A stretch of DNA of 31,380 nucleotides, taken from the NCBI GenBank assembly GCA_036274675.1, contig DASUFE010000024.1, forward strand, positions 1 to 31,380. Reading direction: 5' to 3'. The stretch comes from DASUFE01 sp036274675. GTDB lineage: Bacteria; Pseudomonadota; Gammaproteobacteria; HTCC5015. The translations under genes and the position numbers were made by a program. The notes beneath the pieces are model-generated. The model was not told the origin of the DNA and did no database searches. It worked only from the letters and a program-made list of their open reading frames with translations. Within the stretch, counting starts at the first letter, position 1. Each line of letters opens with the position of its first letter. Shown here piece after piece: positions 16,661 through 25,031 of the stretch.

Positions 16661-17887
16661 TTACTTGCCGCTAAAGCCCGCGACTCTCAGGTTATTCACG
16701 ACGGAACCGGAACTGATGAGGGATGCATCGGCCCGCAAGGGATAACTTGCCGCGGTATCGCTGGTATAGAACGCAGCGCCGTTCCTGGAATAGCTGACGA
16801 CACCCGCCTGCACGGCGATGCGCAGCACGTCGCCGCTGCCGACCGCGATGCCGGCCCGATACACTCCATATTCGCGCACCTCCGCGGTATCGTTTACCAG
16901 CTTGATGGCGAAGGGCATCTGGGCGACGCCGGTTCCGGCGCCGTCACCGTTCAGGCCGACACAGAGCGCGGGCCCCGTTTCGCCGACGGTGAAATCGAGA
17001 TAGCCGCTGCCCGCGGTCAACTGCTGCCGCGACACCGCACCCGCATCCTCGCAGCCGTCGCAACCGCCGGTTTTCCGCAGGCTGTTCCCGCTGGCGGCGA
17101 CATTGACGAGATCGGTCCAGGTCACGTTACCGTTGCCCGCCGAGGCCGCGGCGGCATCGGCCTCGCCTTCGTCGGCAACCGTCATGCGCACGCCTGTGAA
17201 GGCGCCTCCCATGCTGATCATGGCTGTGTCGACCTGGAACGGCAGGTTCATCGTCACCGCGCTGGTATAGAACACTTTGCCGTTCTTGGCGTAAGTGACG
17301 ACGCCCGACTGCGCCTCGATGCGCAGCACGTCGCCGACGGAGATCGTGGTATCGGCCTTGTACTGCCCGTCTTCCTTCACCTCCGCATGACCGCTTACGA
17401 TCTTAAGGCCGAAGGTGATTTCAGTAGGCCGGACCACCGTGCTGTTCGGGTTCAGACCGATGTAACGTATCCGGCTGACATCATTGACGGTGAACTCGAG
17501 ATAGCCGTTGCCGGCCGCGGTAAACTGCCTGGACTCCGCGCCCGCGTCGAGACAGCCGTCGCATCCGCCGGTCTTCTTCAGGGTGTCGCCGTCGACGACG
17601 CTGGTATTGACCAGTTCCTTCCAGACCACATCCTCCAGCACCATGCTGCCGCCGCCGGATGAGCTCGTGCCGCCGGAACCCGAAGACGAGCTTGAGCCGC
17701 TGCTTGAAGTGTTATTTGAAGTGCTGGGACCGCCGTTGTCCGGATCCTTGGAATTTCCGAAAGTCTTGCCCCCGCCTCCGCCTCCGCCGCCGTCATTACA
17801 GGCCAGCAGGGAAGCCAGCAGGCATCCACCCAACAATAGTCGGACGCAGTTCGATACATGTTTGATTTTCGTTGCAGCAGGTTTCAT
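16661..17887 (-). CDS. Lipoprotein with two GCDGC domains, no propeller
   Basis: The 408-residue product has a lipoprotein signal peptide with lipobox LLAC (C30), followed by a poly-Gly stretch and a Ser/Gly linker (about residues 50-80). Two GCDGC domains follow: the first (about 85-240) has GCDGC and ends near ISMGG, the second (about 252-406) has GCDGCED. There is no fibronectin-like or FG-GAP part. The first domain is closely related to domain 1 of the 6096-9530 gene (shared LNPNST, VVTYAKNG, TMNLPFQ). The start has an excellent ribosome-binding site (AAGGAGCTTTAA before ATG). The gene lies 55 bp after the upstream stop. An outer-membrane anchored receptor, displaying the same binding domain as the secreted proteins, is a reasonable inference. 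Confidence 0.86.
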   Translation of the reverse strand: MKPAATKIKHVSNCVRLLLGGCLLASLLACNDGGGGGGGGKTFGNSKDPDNGGPSTSNNTSSSGSSSSSGSGGTSSSGGGSMVLEDVVWKELVNTSVVDGDTLKKTGGCDGCLDAGAESRQFTAAGNGYLEFTVNDVSRIRYIGLNPNSTVVRPTEITFGLKIVSGHAEVKEDGQYKADTTISVGDVLRIEAQSGVVTYAKNGKVFYTSAVTMNLPFQVDTAMISMGGAFTGVRMTVADEGEADAAAASAGNGNVTWTDLVNVAASGNSLRKTGGCDGCEDAGAVSRQQLTAGSGYLDFTVGETGPALCVGLNGDGAGTGVAQMPFAIKLVNDTAEVREYGVYRAGIAVGSGDVLRIAVQAGVVSYSRNGAAFYTSDTAASYPLRADASLISSGSVVNNLRVAGFSGK

Positions 17888-17942
17888 TTAAAGCTCCTTC
17901 TTAAGAAAACGCGATATCCATCGCCGTTGGGTTACAGAAATT

Positions 17943-20369
17943 TCAATAGAGATATACGGCGCCGCTGCCGGCGGCCGAATTGTCGTCCTGATCCCCCCCG
18001 ATGCCCGTGGCGGCGCTGTCCTCGAAAGGCGCGCCCACCGCGAGCGTCTCGCCGCTGTCCGACAGCGCGAGCGAGAACCCGAAAGCCTCCTCGGGGCTTT
18101 GCACGCTCTGGCCCGTGTTCGAAGCCTTCACATAGCCGCGTTGCACCCACTGGCCGCCGCTGCGCGTATAGACATAGGCCGCGCCGGGAGACTTGTACAT
18201 GTTGTTATCCTGGTCGCCGTTGATGCCGACCGCGTTGCTGCCTTCGCCGTTCGCGCCGACCGCAAGAGTGGCGCCGTTGCCCGACAGCGCCACCGCGCCG
18301 CCGAACTCGTCGCCCCAGCCGGTGTTCGACGCCTTTACAAATGCCTGCTGTTTCCAGTTGCCGCCGCTGCGCGTGTAGACGTAGACCGCGCCGCTGGAAT
18401 GGTTTGAGGCCGCATTCTGTCCGGGGTTGACGCCGGTGACGAGGCTGTCCTCGAAACGGGCGCCCACCGCCAGTGTATTGCCATTGCCGGACAAGGCGAC
18501 CGACACGCCGAATTCATCGCCGGTCAGAAGTTCGCCCGGGCGGTTATTCGAGGCCTTCAGATACGCTTGCTGTTTCCAGTCGGCGCCGCTGCGAGTGTAG
18601 ACATACACTGCGCCGCTGCTGATCGCCTTGTTGTTGTTCTGGTCACCGTTGATGCCCGCGGCCGCGCTGTCCTCTCCCACCGCCCCGACGGCCAGAGTGG
18701 TGCCGGCGGCAGACAGGCTGACCGAGCGCCCGAAATGATCACCCGCCTCCGTGTTCGAGGCCTTCACATAAGCCTGCTGACTCCAGTCATTACCGCGGCG
18801 GCTGAAGATATAAACGGCGCCGCTGCTTTGCGCGCGGCTGTTGTTCTGATCGCCGTTGATGCCGGTCGCGCCGCTGTTCTCGCCGTCCGCGCCCACCGCC
18901 AGCATGCTGCCGTCGCCCGAGAGCGCCACCGACTCGCCGAAAGTATCCGCGGCATCCTTGTCCGCCAGGTTCGACGCCTTCACATAGACCTGCTGGCTCC
19001 ACTTGCCGCGGTTGCGGATGAAGATATAGACGCCGCCGCTCGGGCGGCGCAGGTCCGCATCCCCCTTCACGCGATCATGGCTGCTGCTCTCGCGTCCCGC
19101 GCCGACCGCCAGCGTGTTGCCGTTGTCCGACAGGGCCAGCGCATAGCCGAATTCCTCGCCGGCCTGCGCGCGCGCGGCCTTCAGATAAGCCTGCTGCACC
19201 CAGTCGCCGCCACTGCGCGTGTAAACGTAGACCGCGCCGCTGGTCGAGGCGGAGTCGCTGCTTTGTTCGTCGTTGACACCGGACCCGGCGCCGTCTTCGG
19301 CGGGCGCGCCCACCACGAGCGTATTACCGTCGCCGGAGAGAGCGACCGAATGCCCGAAACGATCCTCGCGACCGGTGTTGGAAGCCTTGATGTATCCCAC
19401 CGCCTCGGCCAGCGAGCCGCTCATTCTCACTACCATTGAGCTTGCGCAACCCGCGCCGTTGCAGGCCTGCAGGATGTAGCGTGCGTTGGCGCGCCGCGGC
19501 AGGAATACCGAAAGATCGTAACCGCTGCGGTCGGCGGGCAGCGTCGCAATCTGCTGGAAACCCGTGCCGCCGATTTTTTCCAGCAGCCGGTATTCGGTCT
19601 CGCCGGCGATATCGGCCCAGGAGAAACGAAAAGTCTTGATGCCGGCAATTTCCAGTTTGAGTACGGGCACCGGCAGGCCGCTGTTGCCGCTGCTTCCCGG
19701 AACGACGTTGAGCGCGCCTGCCTCGCCGGCAATCTGCCGGGCGGTGCTCGGATTCGCATTCGAATCTTTATTTACGTTCACATAACCGGGAACCGGAGTA
19801 ATGCCGACCAGGGCGCTGTTGGGATTATCAAAGTCGCCATTGGCGCTCCGCGCTTCCTGGAGCGCGCCTGGCCGCTTGTCGGCGGTTTTGCCGCCAGCGG
19901 CGCTTTGCGTGCCGGCGCCTGCGGCCTGCGCCGGCGCCCCATCGGGCATATGCGGGGTGGATTGGCCGCCGGACACGGCGACTGCCGGCGTCTCCGTTTC
20001 CGGTTTGGCCGGGGTGGATTCCGCCGCCGGTTTTGCGCCGGTATTGCTGTGCGGTTGCGTCGCCTGTGCACCCGGTTTGATCCGGGGATTGACGGGCTCG
20101 CTCTCCGGCGGGCTTTCTCTTTTCAGATCAGGATTCGGACCGGTGGTCGCAAGACCGTCGGTGGCCGCATCCTCCGGGGCACGTTCATCAGGACCGGCGG
20201 CATCCGGATTGACGGTTGCCGTATCGGGTGCTCCCGTTCCGGCGGGCGTGGAATCCATGGTCCGCGGAGTATCGATGCCGGGCGGGATCAGCACGGCAAT
20301 CAGAATCCCCAATGCCAGGATTCCGGCGAAAACCAGAAATCGTTTTACAGTGCGCGCAGCGGGTTTCAT
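17943..20369 (-). CDS. Membrane-anchored FG-GAP propeller protein, Pro/Ala-rich stalk
   Basis: The 808-residue product has an N-terminal hydrophobic segment (about residues 11-30) without a clear cleavage site, so it probably acts as a membrane anchor. A disordered Pro/Ala/Thr/Gly-rich stalk (about 30-210) takes the place of the GCDGC domains and Ser linkers of its paralogues. A fibronectin-III-like segment (about 225-320; YRLLEKIGG, YILQACNGAGC) precedes seven FG-GAP-like repeats of the form KASNTGxxDxFGxSVALSGDGNTLAVGA...GINGDQNN...GAVYVYTRSGG, ending GAVYLY. It is the promoter-proximal member of the six-gene block, apart from a possible 67-residue ORF. The start has a strong ribosome-binding site (AGGAAGGAGCCTGAAG before ATG). 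It may be the anchor of the assembly; that is inference. Confidence 0.87.
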   Translation of the reverse strand: MKPAARTVKRFLVFAGILALGILIAVLIPPGIDTPRTMDSTPAGTGAPDTATVNPDAAGPDERAPEDAATDGLATTGPNPDLKRESPPESEPVNPRIKPGAQATQPHSNTGAKPAAESTPAKPETETPAVAVSGGQSTPHMPDGAPAQAAGAGTQSAAGGKTADKRPGALQEARSANGDFDNPNSALVGITPVPGYVNVNKDSNANPSTARQIAGEAGALNVVPGSSGNSGLPVPVLKLEIAGIKTFRFSWADIAGETEYRLLEKIGGTGFQQIATLPADRSGYDLSVFLPRRANARYILQACNGAGCASSMVVRMSGSLAEAVGYIKASNTGREDRFGHSVALSGDGNTLVVGAPAEDGAGSGVNDEQSSDSASTSGAVYVYTRSGGDWVQQAYLKAARAQAGEEFGYALALSDNGNTLAVGAGRESSSHDRVKGDADLRRPSGGVYIFIRNRGKWSQQVYVKASNLADKDAADTFGESVALSGDGSMLAVGADGENSGATGINGDQNNSRAQSSGAVYIFSRRGNDWSQQAYVKASNTEAGDHFGRSVSLSAAGTTLAVGAVGEDSAAAGINGDQNNNKAISSGAVYVYTRSGADWKQQAYLKASNNRPGELLTGDEFGVSVALSGNGNTLAVGARFEDSLVTGVNPGQNAASNHSSGAVYVYTRSGGNWKQQAFVKASNTGWGDEFGGAVALSGNGATLAVGANGEGSNAVGINGDQDNNMYKSPGAAYVYTRSGGQWVQRGYVKASNTGQSVQSPEEAFGFSLALSDSGETLAVGAPFEDSAATGIGGDQDDNSAAGSGAVYLY

Positions 20370-20387
20370 CTTCAGGCTCCTTCCTGA

Positions 20388-20591
20388 TCATGAAAATCCA
20401 TTCGTTTCGAGATAGTCCGGAACCGCGCTCAGTATCGCCGCTCTCGTTATTTCCCCGGATGCGTTACGCCGGGCGAAGTACCGGAAAGTCCCCCGAGAAT
20501 AGAAAACCGCCGTGTACAGGGTCTGTGCGGCAAGGCTCGCATAAGCATGGCGAATCACTGAATATGTCGAGCCGCCGCTCCCGAAATTCAT
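20388..20591 (-). CDS. Possible small hypothetical protein upstream of the FG-GAP operon
   Basis: A 67-codon ORF has a plausible ribosome-binding site (AGGA, six bases before ATG) and stops 18 bp before the first FG-GAP gene, in the same direction. Codon third positions are moderately G/C-rich. The product has no signal peptide or recognised domain; its C-terminal half is Arg/Tyr-rich (YSRGTFRYFARR). It could be a true small protein, a leader that couples translation, or chance. An overlapping frame gives an 83-codon ORF that looks less likely. Confidence 0.4.
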   Translation of the reverse strand: MNFGSGGSTYSVIRHAYASLAAQTLYTAVFYSRGTFRYFARRNASGEITRAAILSAVPDYLETNGFS

Positions 20592-20974
20592 GTAAATCCT
20601 GATTTGCAGCGGTCACGCACAACTGATTGCCCGGTGATGACATTAAGCAAAAACAGTTGAGCACGATCGGGTGAATCATGCATGCGCCATGAATATTTCC
20701 CGCCGCGCCCGCCAAAACTCAGGCAAACACAGTCCCGAATGGGCGAAGTGAATCACTTAATGCGGGGCATTGAATTCCGGAGGGGAAATGCCGCGCCCTT
20801 TAAAGCGCAAAAAAATTATGGCCAAGGCCTCTTTAAAAAATCGGGAACGTAAAAAATGAAAAGAAGCCGGATGACACGTCTCCGGTGCTTAGCCCATCAG
20901 TGTAGAGACGTTGTAGAAAGGAATCTCAGAGTTTCCCCCGGTACAAGGATGTACCTCAACTTTCCTGAAATCCG
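20592..20974. other. Intergenic region upstream of the FG-GAP operon
   Basis: This 383-bp stretch lies between the pirin stop and the possible small ORF. I see no convincing gene. It holds a probable terminator for the pirin gene near 20851-20885 and must hold the promoter of the downstream minus-strand operon, but no -35/-10 pair stood out clearly. Local A+T-rich stretches (20790-20860) are compatible with regulatory DNA. Confidence 0.5.
20851..20885 (-). terminator. Probable intrinsic terminator after the pirin gene
   Basis: Read on the minus strand, CCGGA (20885-20881) pairs with TCCGG (20871-20867) across a 9-base loop and is followed by CTTCTTTTCATTTTTT. The stem is short, but the T-rich tail and the position about 90 bp after the pirin stop support a terminator. 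Confidence 0.5.
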
Positions 20975-21898
20975 TCAGGGGTAGGTGATGGGAGGCGGCG
21001 GCTCTTCAGGCAGCGGGATAAATTCCGAATCTCCGGGCACGCGGCCGAAGCGGTCATGCAGCCAGTCTTCTTTCGCCTGTTCGATGCGCTCCCGTGAGCT
21101 CGCGACGAAATTCCACCAGACGTGGCGCGCACCGTCCAGCGGTTCTCCGCCCAGCAGCATCAACCGGGTATGCGGGTCGGCGCGCAGCACCAGCGATGCT
21201 CCCGGCTTGAACACGACCAGCCGCCCGGCATCGAAACTCTGGTGGCCGATGCTGACGCCTCCGCCCACGATATATATCGCGCGCTCCGCATGCTCAGCGG
21301 GTAACTCCAGCTCGGCGCCGGGCGCCAGCATTGCATCGGCATAGAACATGTCGGAATAGGTACGGGTCGGCGCGTTCTCGCCGTAGAGCGAGCCAGCGAT
21401 CAGGCGCAGCTTGACGCCATCCGCCTCGATGAAGGGCAGAGCACCCTCGGGATAATGCAGGAATTCCGGAGCGGTTTCCTCGTAGCGCCGCGGCAGCGCC
21501 ACCCAGGCCTGGATGCCGAACAACCCCTTTTCGACCGCGCGCAGCCGTGGCGGCGTGCGTTCCGAGTGTACGATGCCGCTGCCCGCCGTCATCCAGTTCA
21601 CCGCGCCGGGCAGGATTGTTTGCACGTTGCCCAGGCTATCGCGGTGCAGAATCTCGCCGCTGAACAGATACGTGACCGTGGCCAGGCAGATATGAGGGTG
21701 CGGCCGCACGTCGAGATTGCTGTTGCGCGTCAATACCGCGGGCCCCATCTGGTCGAAAAATATGAAAGGCCCCACCATGCGTTGCTGCTCGGACGGCAAG
21801 GCCCGCTGCACCGTAAAGTCGGGCCCCAGATCCGTGCTAAGCGGAATAATTACGTTTCGCACGGACGGCGGGTTTACATAGCTCTGATATTCAGCCAT
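20975..21898 (-). CDS. Pirin family protein
   Basis: The 307-residue cupin protein matches pirin. The N-terminal domain has FIFFDQMGP, the metal-binding RPHPH pair, a further His in LHRDS and the HSE of GSGIVHSE, i.e. the usual three His and one Glu that hold iron. The second cupin (about residues 175-290) contains IAGSLYG and ends with a WWNFV segment. Known relatives are quercetin dioxygenases or redox-sensing co-regulators; which applies here cannot be told. ATG 21898 (AGGAG eight bases upstream) is preferred over an in-frame start six codons earlier. It is flanked by hairpins on both sides and is probably transcribed alone. Confidence 0.93.
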   Translation of the reverse strand: MAEYQSYVNPPSVRNVIIPLSTDLGPDFTVQRALPSEQQRMVGPFIFFDQMGPAVLTRNSNLDVRPHPHICLATVTYLFSGEILHRDSLGNVQTILPGAVNWMTAGSGIVHSERTPPRLRAVEKGLFGIQAWVALPRRYEETAPEFLHYPEGALPFIEADGVKLRLIAGSLYGENAPTRTYSDMFYADAMLAPGAELELPAEHAERAIYIVGGGVSIGHQSFDAGRLVVFKPGASLVLRADPHTRLMLLGGEPLDGARHVWWNFVASSRERIEQAKEDWLHDRFGRVPGDSEFIPLPEEPPPPITYP

Positions 21899-21971
21899 GA
21901 CTGCGCTCCTGCCCAAAATTTATGAGACGCCGCCGCCTGCGTTTAGTTACCGTTATACAGAGCAGCAACAG

Positions 21972-21994
21972 CGGGCGACCTCGCAAGTCGCCCG
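21972..21994 (-). terminator. GC-rich hairpin after the beta-barrel gene
   Basis: CGGGCGAC at 21972-21979 pairs perfectly with GTCGCCCG at 21987-21994 (loop of 7), with a further AACAG/CTGTT pairing outside. It lies about 20 bp after the stop of the minus-strand barrel gene. There is no strong T tract, so it may be a weak or factor-assisted terminator, or an mRNA-end stabiliser. Confidence 0.45.
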
Positions 21995-22012
21995 GGTACT
22001 GTTTGGGTGTAT

Positions 22013-22675
22013 TTAGAAGGAGTAGCCGATGTTCAACACAAAACGGTCCGAATGGTCGTTTTGTATAAGCGAGCCGCCGAGATGATAGTGTTCCAGGAAA
22101 TAATAATTGCCTTCGATTACGGTATCGGTGATCGTATCCTCGGTGTAAGCATCCGGATTCAGGAACTTAAACTGCCGCACCAGCAGCCCCGCCTCGAGGC
22201 TGCCGAAGAATTTCGATTTCGCGCCCACCGCAAACCGATAGCCGTTTTCGTCCTGGTTGTTGTTCAGATACCAGACACCATCATTTAAAAACCAATACTC
22301 CCACTGACCCAGCTCCAATGAAGCCAGCAAATCGACCTGTTCCAGGATCGGCCTGTGGTACAGGGCGCCGACCGAAGTGAATTCCTGCGAAAAAGCTCTC
22401 GATGGACGAAAAATTACGGATATCGGGTCGTAAATCCGGGTCCGAGTCTTTTCCGTCGAATAATGGCTGAATGTAACAGCCCACTGGTCGTTCAATGTCG
22501 CCGAAAAATCCAAAGCCTTCCCGGAAACGGTCACATCATCAAGAAACCTCGACTGCAAAGTCTCTTCGGTATATCCCAGCCTGATATAGGAATACTCAGC
22601 ACCTCCGGGGGGCAAAACCCCGAATTTAATATTGTTTATCAGCTGCCGGTTTAGCCGTCCCGGCCGAGAATACAT
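22013..22675 (-). CDS. Outer-membrane beta-barrel protein, signal peptide missing
   Basis: The 220-residue product has the alternating amphipathic pattern of an outer-membrane barrel and ends in the aromatic tail NIGYSF. It is paralogous to the genes at 29959-30630 and 30769-31380: shared EYSYIRLGYTEETLQ-type start, LDFSxxLxDxW, ENGYRFxVGxKSxF and EGNYYF. Unlike them it has no signal peptide. The ~30 residues before EYSYI are polar (SRPGRLNRQL), and the other two frames close or contribute too few codons to supply one. Its 5' end overlaps the lipoprotein gene by about 50 bp. The start is uncertain (ATG 22675 chosen, with GGGG upstream). A deletion or frameshift near the CCCCCC run, or a degraded gene, is possible. 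Confidence 0.7.
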   Translation of the reverse strand: MYSRPGRLNRQLINNIKFGVLPPGGAEYSYIRLGYTEETLQSRFLDDVTVSGKALDFSATLNDQWAVTFSHYSTEKTRTRIYDPISVIFRPSRAFSQEFTSVGALYHRPILEQVDLLASLELGQWEYWFLNDGVWYLNNNQDENGYRFAVGAKSKFFGSLEAGLLVRQFKFLNPDAYTEDTITDTVIEGNYYFLEHYHLGGSLIQNDHSDRFVLNIGYSF

Positions 22676-23183
22676 TATCCCCAAGCAACCTCCGGAAAGC
22701 GTCTCCCGCCAACTTTGCGCCGGTCTTCAAAGTATCGGCGTTCATAAAATGTTGGAACTGGAAATTTTGAGAGGACTTCCAAAGCTCTGCCTTATCGGGG
22801 TATGCACCCAGACTCAGACCGACCGTGCCGTTGTGAATGTCGCCAGTAACCTGGTTCAACTGGAATCTCAGAATCATGACAGCATCCGGGTGAAAGTCAT
22901 CAACTTTCCTGACATGGGCGTTTCGATCCAGCTCGAGGCCGTTTATACAGGCGATATCAGTCGTGGAACCCAGCGCATTGAATTCCGAGGCAATGGTGTT
23001 TACATAACCTTTTTGAAACGAATCGGGCAGCCGGTAGTTCTCAAAAGACAAAATAAAAACCCTGGCCGGGACACTATCGAGCTTTTTGATGACCAGGGAA
23101 TTTGTCGCCACTTGGGGTGGAATACAAGAAGCGGCAACAACCGTGATCAACAATACCACGAGTCTGAAAATCAGCCTCCCCAT
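22626..23183 (-). CDS. Small lipoprotein of unknown function
   Basis: The 185-residue product has a signal peptide with lipobox AASC (C20). I do not recognise the family. The mature part holds RVFILSFENYRLPDSFQKGY and a predicted alpha/beta arrangement (FHPDAVMILRFQLNQ), which loosely resembles periplasmic lipoproteins that bind partners. The start ATG follows GGGGGGATAGGT, and the upstream gene stops 2 bp before it, so translation is probably coupled. The 3' end overlaps the barrel gene. Operon context suggests an envelope role together with its two neighbours. Confidence 0.75.
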   Translation of the reverse strand: MGRLIFRLVVLLITVVAASCIPPQVATNSLVIKKLDSVPARVFILSFENYRLPDSFQKGYVNTIASEFNALGSTTDIACINGLELDRNAHVRKVDDFHPDAVMILRFQLNQVTGDIHNGTVGLSLGAYPDKAELWKSSQNFQFQHFMNADTLKTGAKLAGDAFRRLLGDNVFSAGTAKPAADKQY

Positions 23184-23185
23184 AC

Positions 23186-25006
23186 CTATCCCCCCGAATG
23201 TTTGTTGACCCTTTCAAGCTGCCTATACGCTTCTTCGTACAGTCGGTATGCGGCTACACTGCCGTTCGACTTCAGGCGATAGACCCTCGGCGCGATGCGA
23301 TCGATCAGTAAATTGTCGCCGCCCGCGGGGACCAAATCGGAATCGAAGTAGAACGCGGCGCCATCTGCCGGATGCAGCAGGCTGGTTACAGAATCCTTGC
23401 CGATGGAATAGAGGCGCGACTGCGGGTACTTTTCGATATTGGTCTCCTCATACAGCCCCAGAATGGCGACTTTCGTACCATCCTCGCGCACATAGAAACC
23501 TCCATGCGGGGCGGCGAGCAGTTCCTCCACCGAAAACCTCTTCCCCAGATCCGCCGGATAGTGGTAGAAGGCGGTTATCTTTACTTTCTCCAGCGCTTTC
23601 GGACTCAAACCGCCAAATCTCTCTGCAGCGAGTTTACGTGTCGCCGCGGAGCCTTCGGCAAGCGCATAGGCTTGTGACATCATGTAAACGCTGTCGCCCT
23701 TGACGGCGTAATCATGAATCGGCCGCGCCGCTTCCACGGCCAGCCACTTCTTCTTCTCGAAACTGTAACTGGTGAACAGCTTATCATTGAACTGGGCCAG
23801 CAGTTCATTTTCGCCCACATGCACCCTGATCTTCTTCAGGTCGATGCGGTTGAAAAGCATTTTGGCGAGGGACTCCACTCCATTGCCCATTGCAGCCAGG
23901 ATACCCTTGGACTTTCCGGATAATGTGAACTTCGTTTTCGCGATCTGCGTGAACTGCGTTCCATCGGTCGATGCCGTGTACAGCTTGGCCAGCCCTTGTT
24001 TCTGTGAGAGCGTGAGGAAGTACATCACATCCTGCCTGCTGAACACTTTAATGACGACTTCATCGCGCGGAAAAGCCTCCACCGATTTCCAGTCGTCGCC
24101 GCCGTTTTCCGAAATATAGATCCTGCCGCCTTCGCCGCCGGCCGTCCATCTCCCACCCTCCGCCAGAAAGGTGTTCACCATGTACAGGGTGTTCAGGCTG
24201 CGCTGTGAATAGCCGCGCTCGTCGTCCAGAATATAGATCATGCCTATGGCGGTAGGAAACGCCCGCTTGCCCTCAAATTCATAAGGCCGGGAGAAATCGG
24301 CGAAAAACATTCTGTTTATTATTTCCGTCTTCGAAGCCGCCTCTTTCCATTCGTCTTCGTCCCAGCCGAGAATCTCGTCACCCAGTTTGAAATACTTCTG
24401 ATACTTGTTATACAGCTTGTCGAAGAGTGCCGCCGTGTCAGCTCGGTAGTAACCGAGAAATGCCAACTGATACTGCTGGCCGCGACCAACCTCCAATCCT
24501 TCATAGAGCCCGAAAAGCCCCAGATCCGTTGTCGATCCAATCTTCACCCGAAAAGAACCCATGTTGTTGCGCACGGGCACAGACTTCCGATGATAAGGCG
24601 TCATCGTGAACGTCGCATCGTAGGAGTAAGCATAAAGCTCATTTATAAAATACTTGCCCGGCGGGATCTTACCCACATAAAGGCAGAAACTGATATGGCA
24701 TTCAGCGACGTTAATGCTGTAAATCTCCCTGGATCCGGCCTCAATCAGTTGCATACCCGACCAAAACTCATAGCCGAAATTGTGATCCGTAAGCACGGCG
24801 ATTCTGACCACTCCGTATTGGTCCCAGTCCTTCGTGAGCATTTTTGCCTGATGGACGTTGAACCTCATCCCCTCGGGAGGTACATCAAGTGTGAAATTAT
24901 TCGGTTCAGAATAGAAGATATCAGCGGCAATGGCGCCGTTCGAAAAAACCAGAAACCCAAGGCATGCAAGAACCGGCAAGATTCGTGTCTCAGTGGCAGT
25001 ATGCAT
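23186..25006 (-). CDS. Large exported protein with an Asp-box, function unknown
   Basis: The 606-residue product has a signal peptide (cleavage near AIA/AD, residue 27). The N-terminal third contains two Cys in CHISFC, which could form a disulfide. A single Asp-box, SENGGDDW, lies near residue 300. Later segments with alternating beta strands (KLYTASTDG, FGGLSPKALEK, SRLYSIGKDS, RVYRLKSNGS) suggest a BNR-like beta-propeller. No catalytic residues can be assigned. ATG 25006 is chosen because GGGGGGATTCAC precedes it and the signal peptide starts there; a frame open to 25060 would run into the promoter. It is first in an operon with a lipoprotein and a barrel, pointing to an envelope function. 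Confidence 0.78.
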   Translation of the reverse strand: MHTATETRILPVLACLGFLVFSNGAIAADIFYSEPNNFTLDVPPEGMRFNVHQAKMLTKDWDQYGVVRIAVLTDHNFGYEFWSGMQLIEAGSREIYSINVAECHISFCLYVGKIPPGKYFINELYAYSYDATFTMTPYHRKSVPVRNNMGSFRVKIGSTTDLGLFGLYEGLEVGRGQQYQLAFLGYYRADTAALFDKLYNKYQKYFKLGDEILGWDEDEWKEAASKTEIINRMFFADFSRPYEFEGKRAFPTAIGMIYILDDERGYSQRSLNTLYMVNTFLAEGGRWTAGGEGGRIYISENGGDDWKSVEAFPRDEVVIKVFSRQDVMYFLTLSQKQGLAKLYTASTDGTQFTQIAKTKFTLSGKSKGILAAMGNGVESLAKMLFNRIDLKKIRVHVGENELLAQFNDKLFTSYSFEKKKWLAVEAARPIHDYAVKGDSVYMMSQAYALAEGSAATRKLAAERFGGLSPKALEKVKITAFYHYPADLGKRFSVEELLAAPHGGFYVREDGTKVAILGLYEETNIEKYPQSRLYSIGKDSVTSLLHPADGAAFYFDSDLVPAGGDNLLIDRIAPRVYRLKSNGSVAAYRLYEEAYRQLERVNKHSGG

Positions 25007-25031
25007 GTGAATCCCCCCTTTATTAACCAGA

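Noticed and set aside
18567..19439. Plus-strand ORF of 290 codons
   Set aside because: Antisense to the seven-repeat propeller; its periodic look is the mirror of the FG-GAP repeats.
22632..23282. 216-codon plus-strand ORF
   Set aside because: Antisense to the lipoprotein gene, which has a lipobox, a ribosome-binding site and tight coupling to its neighbour.
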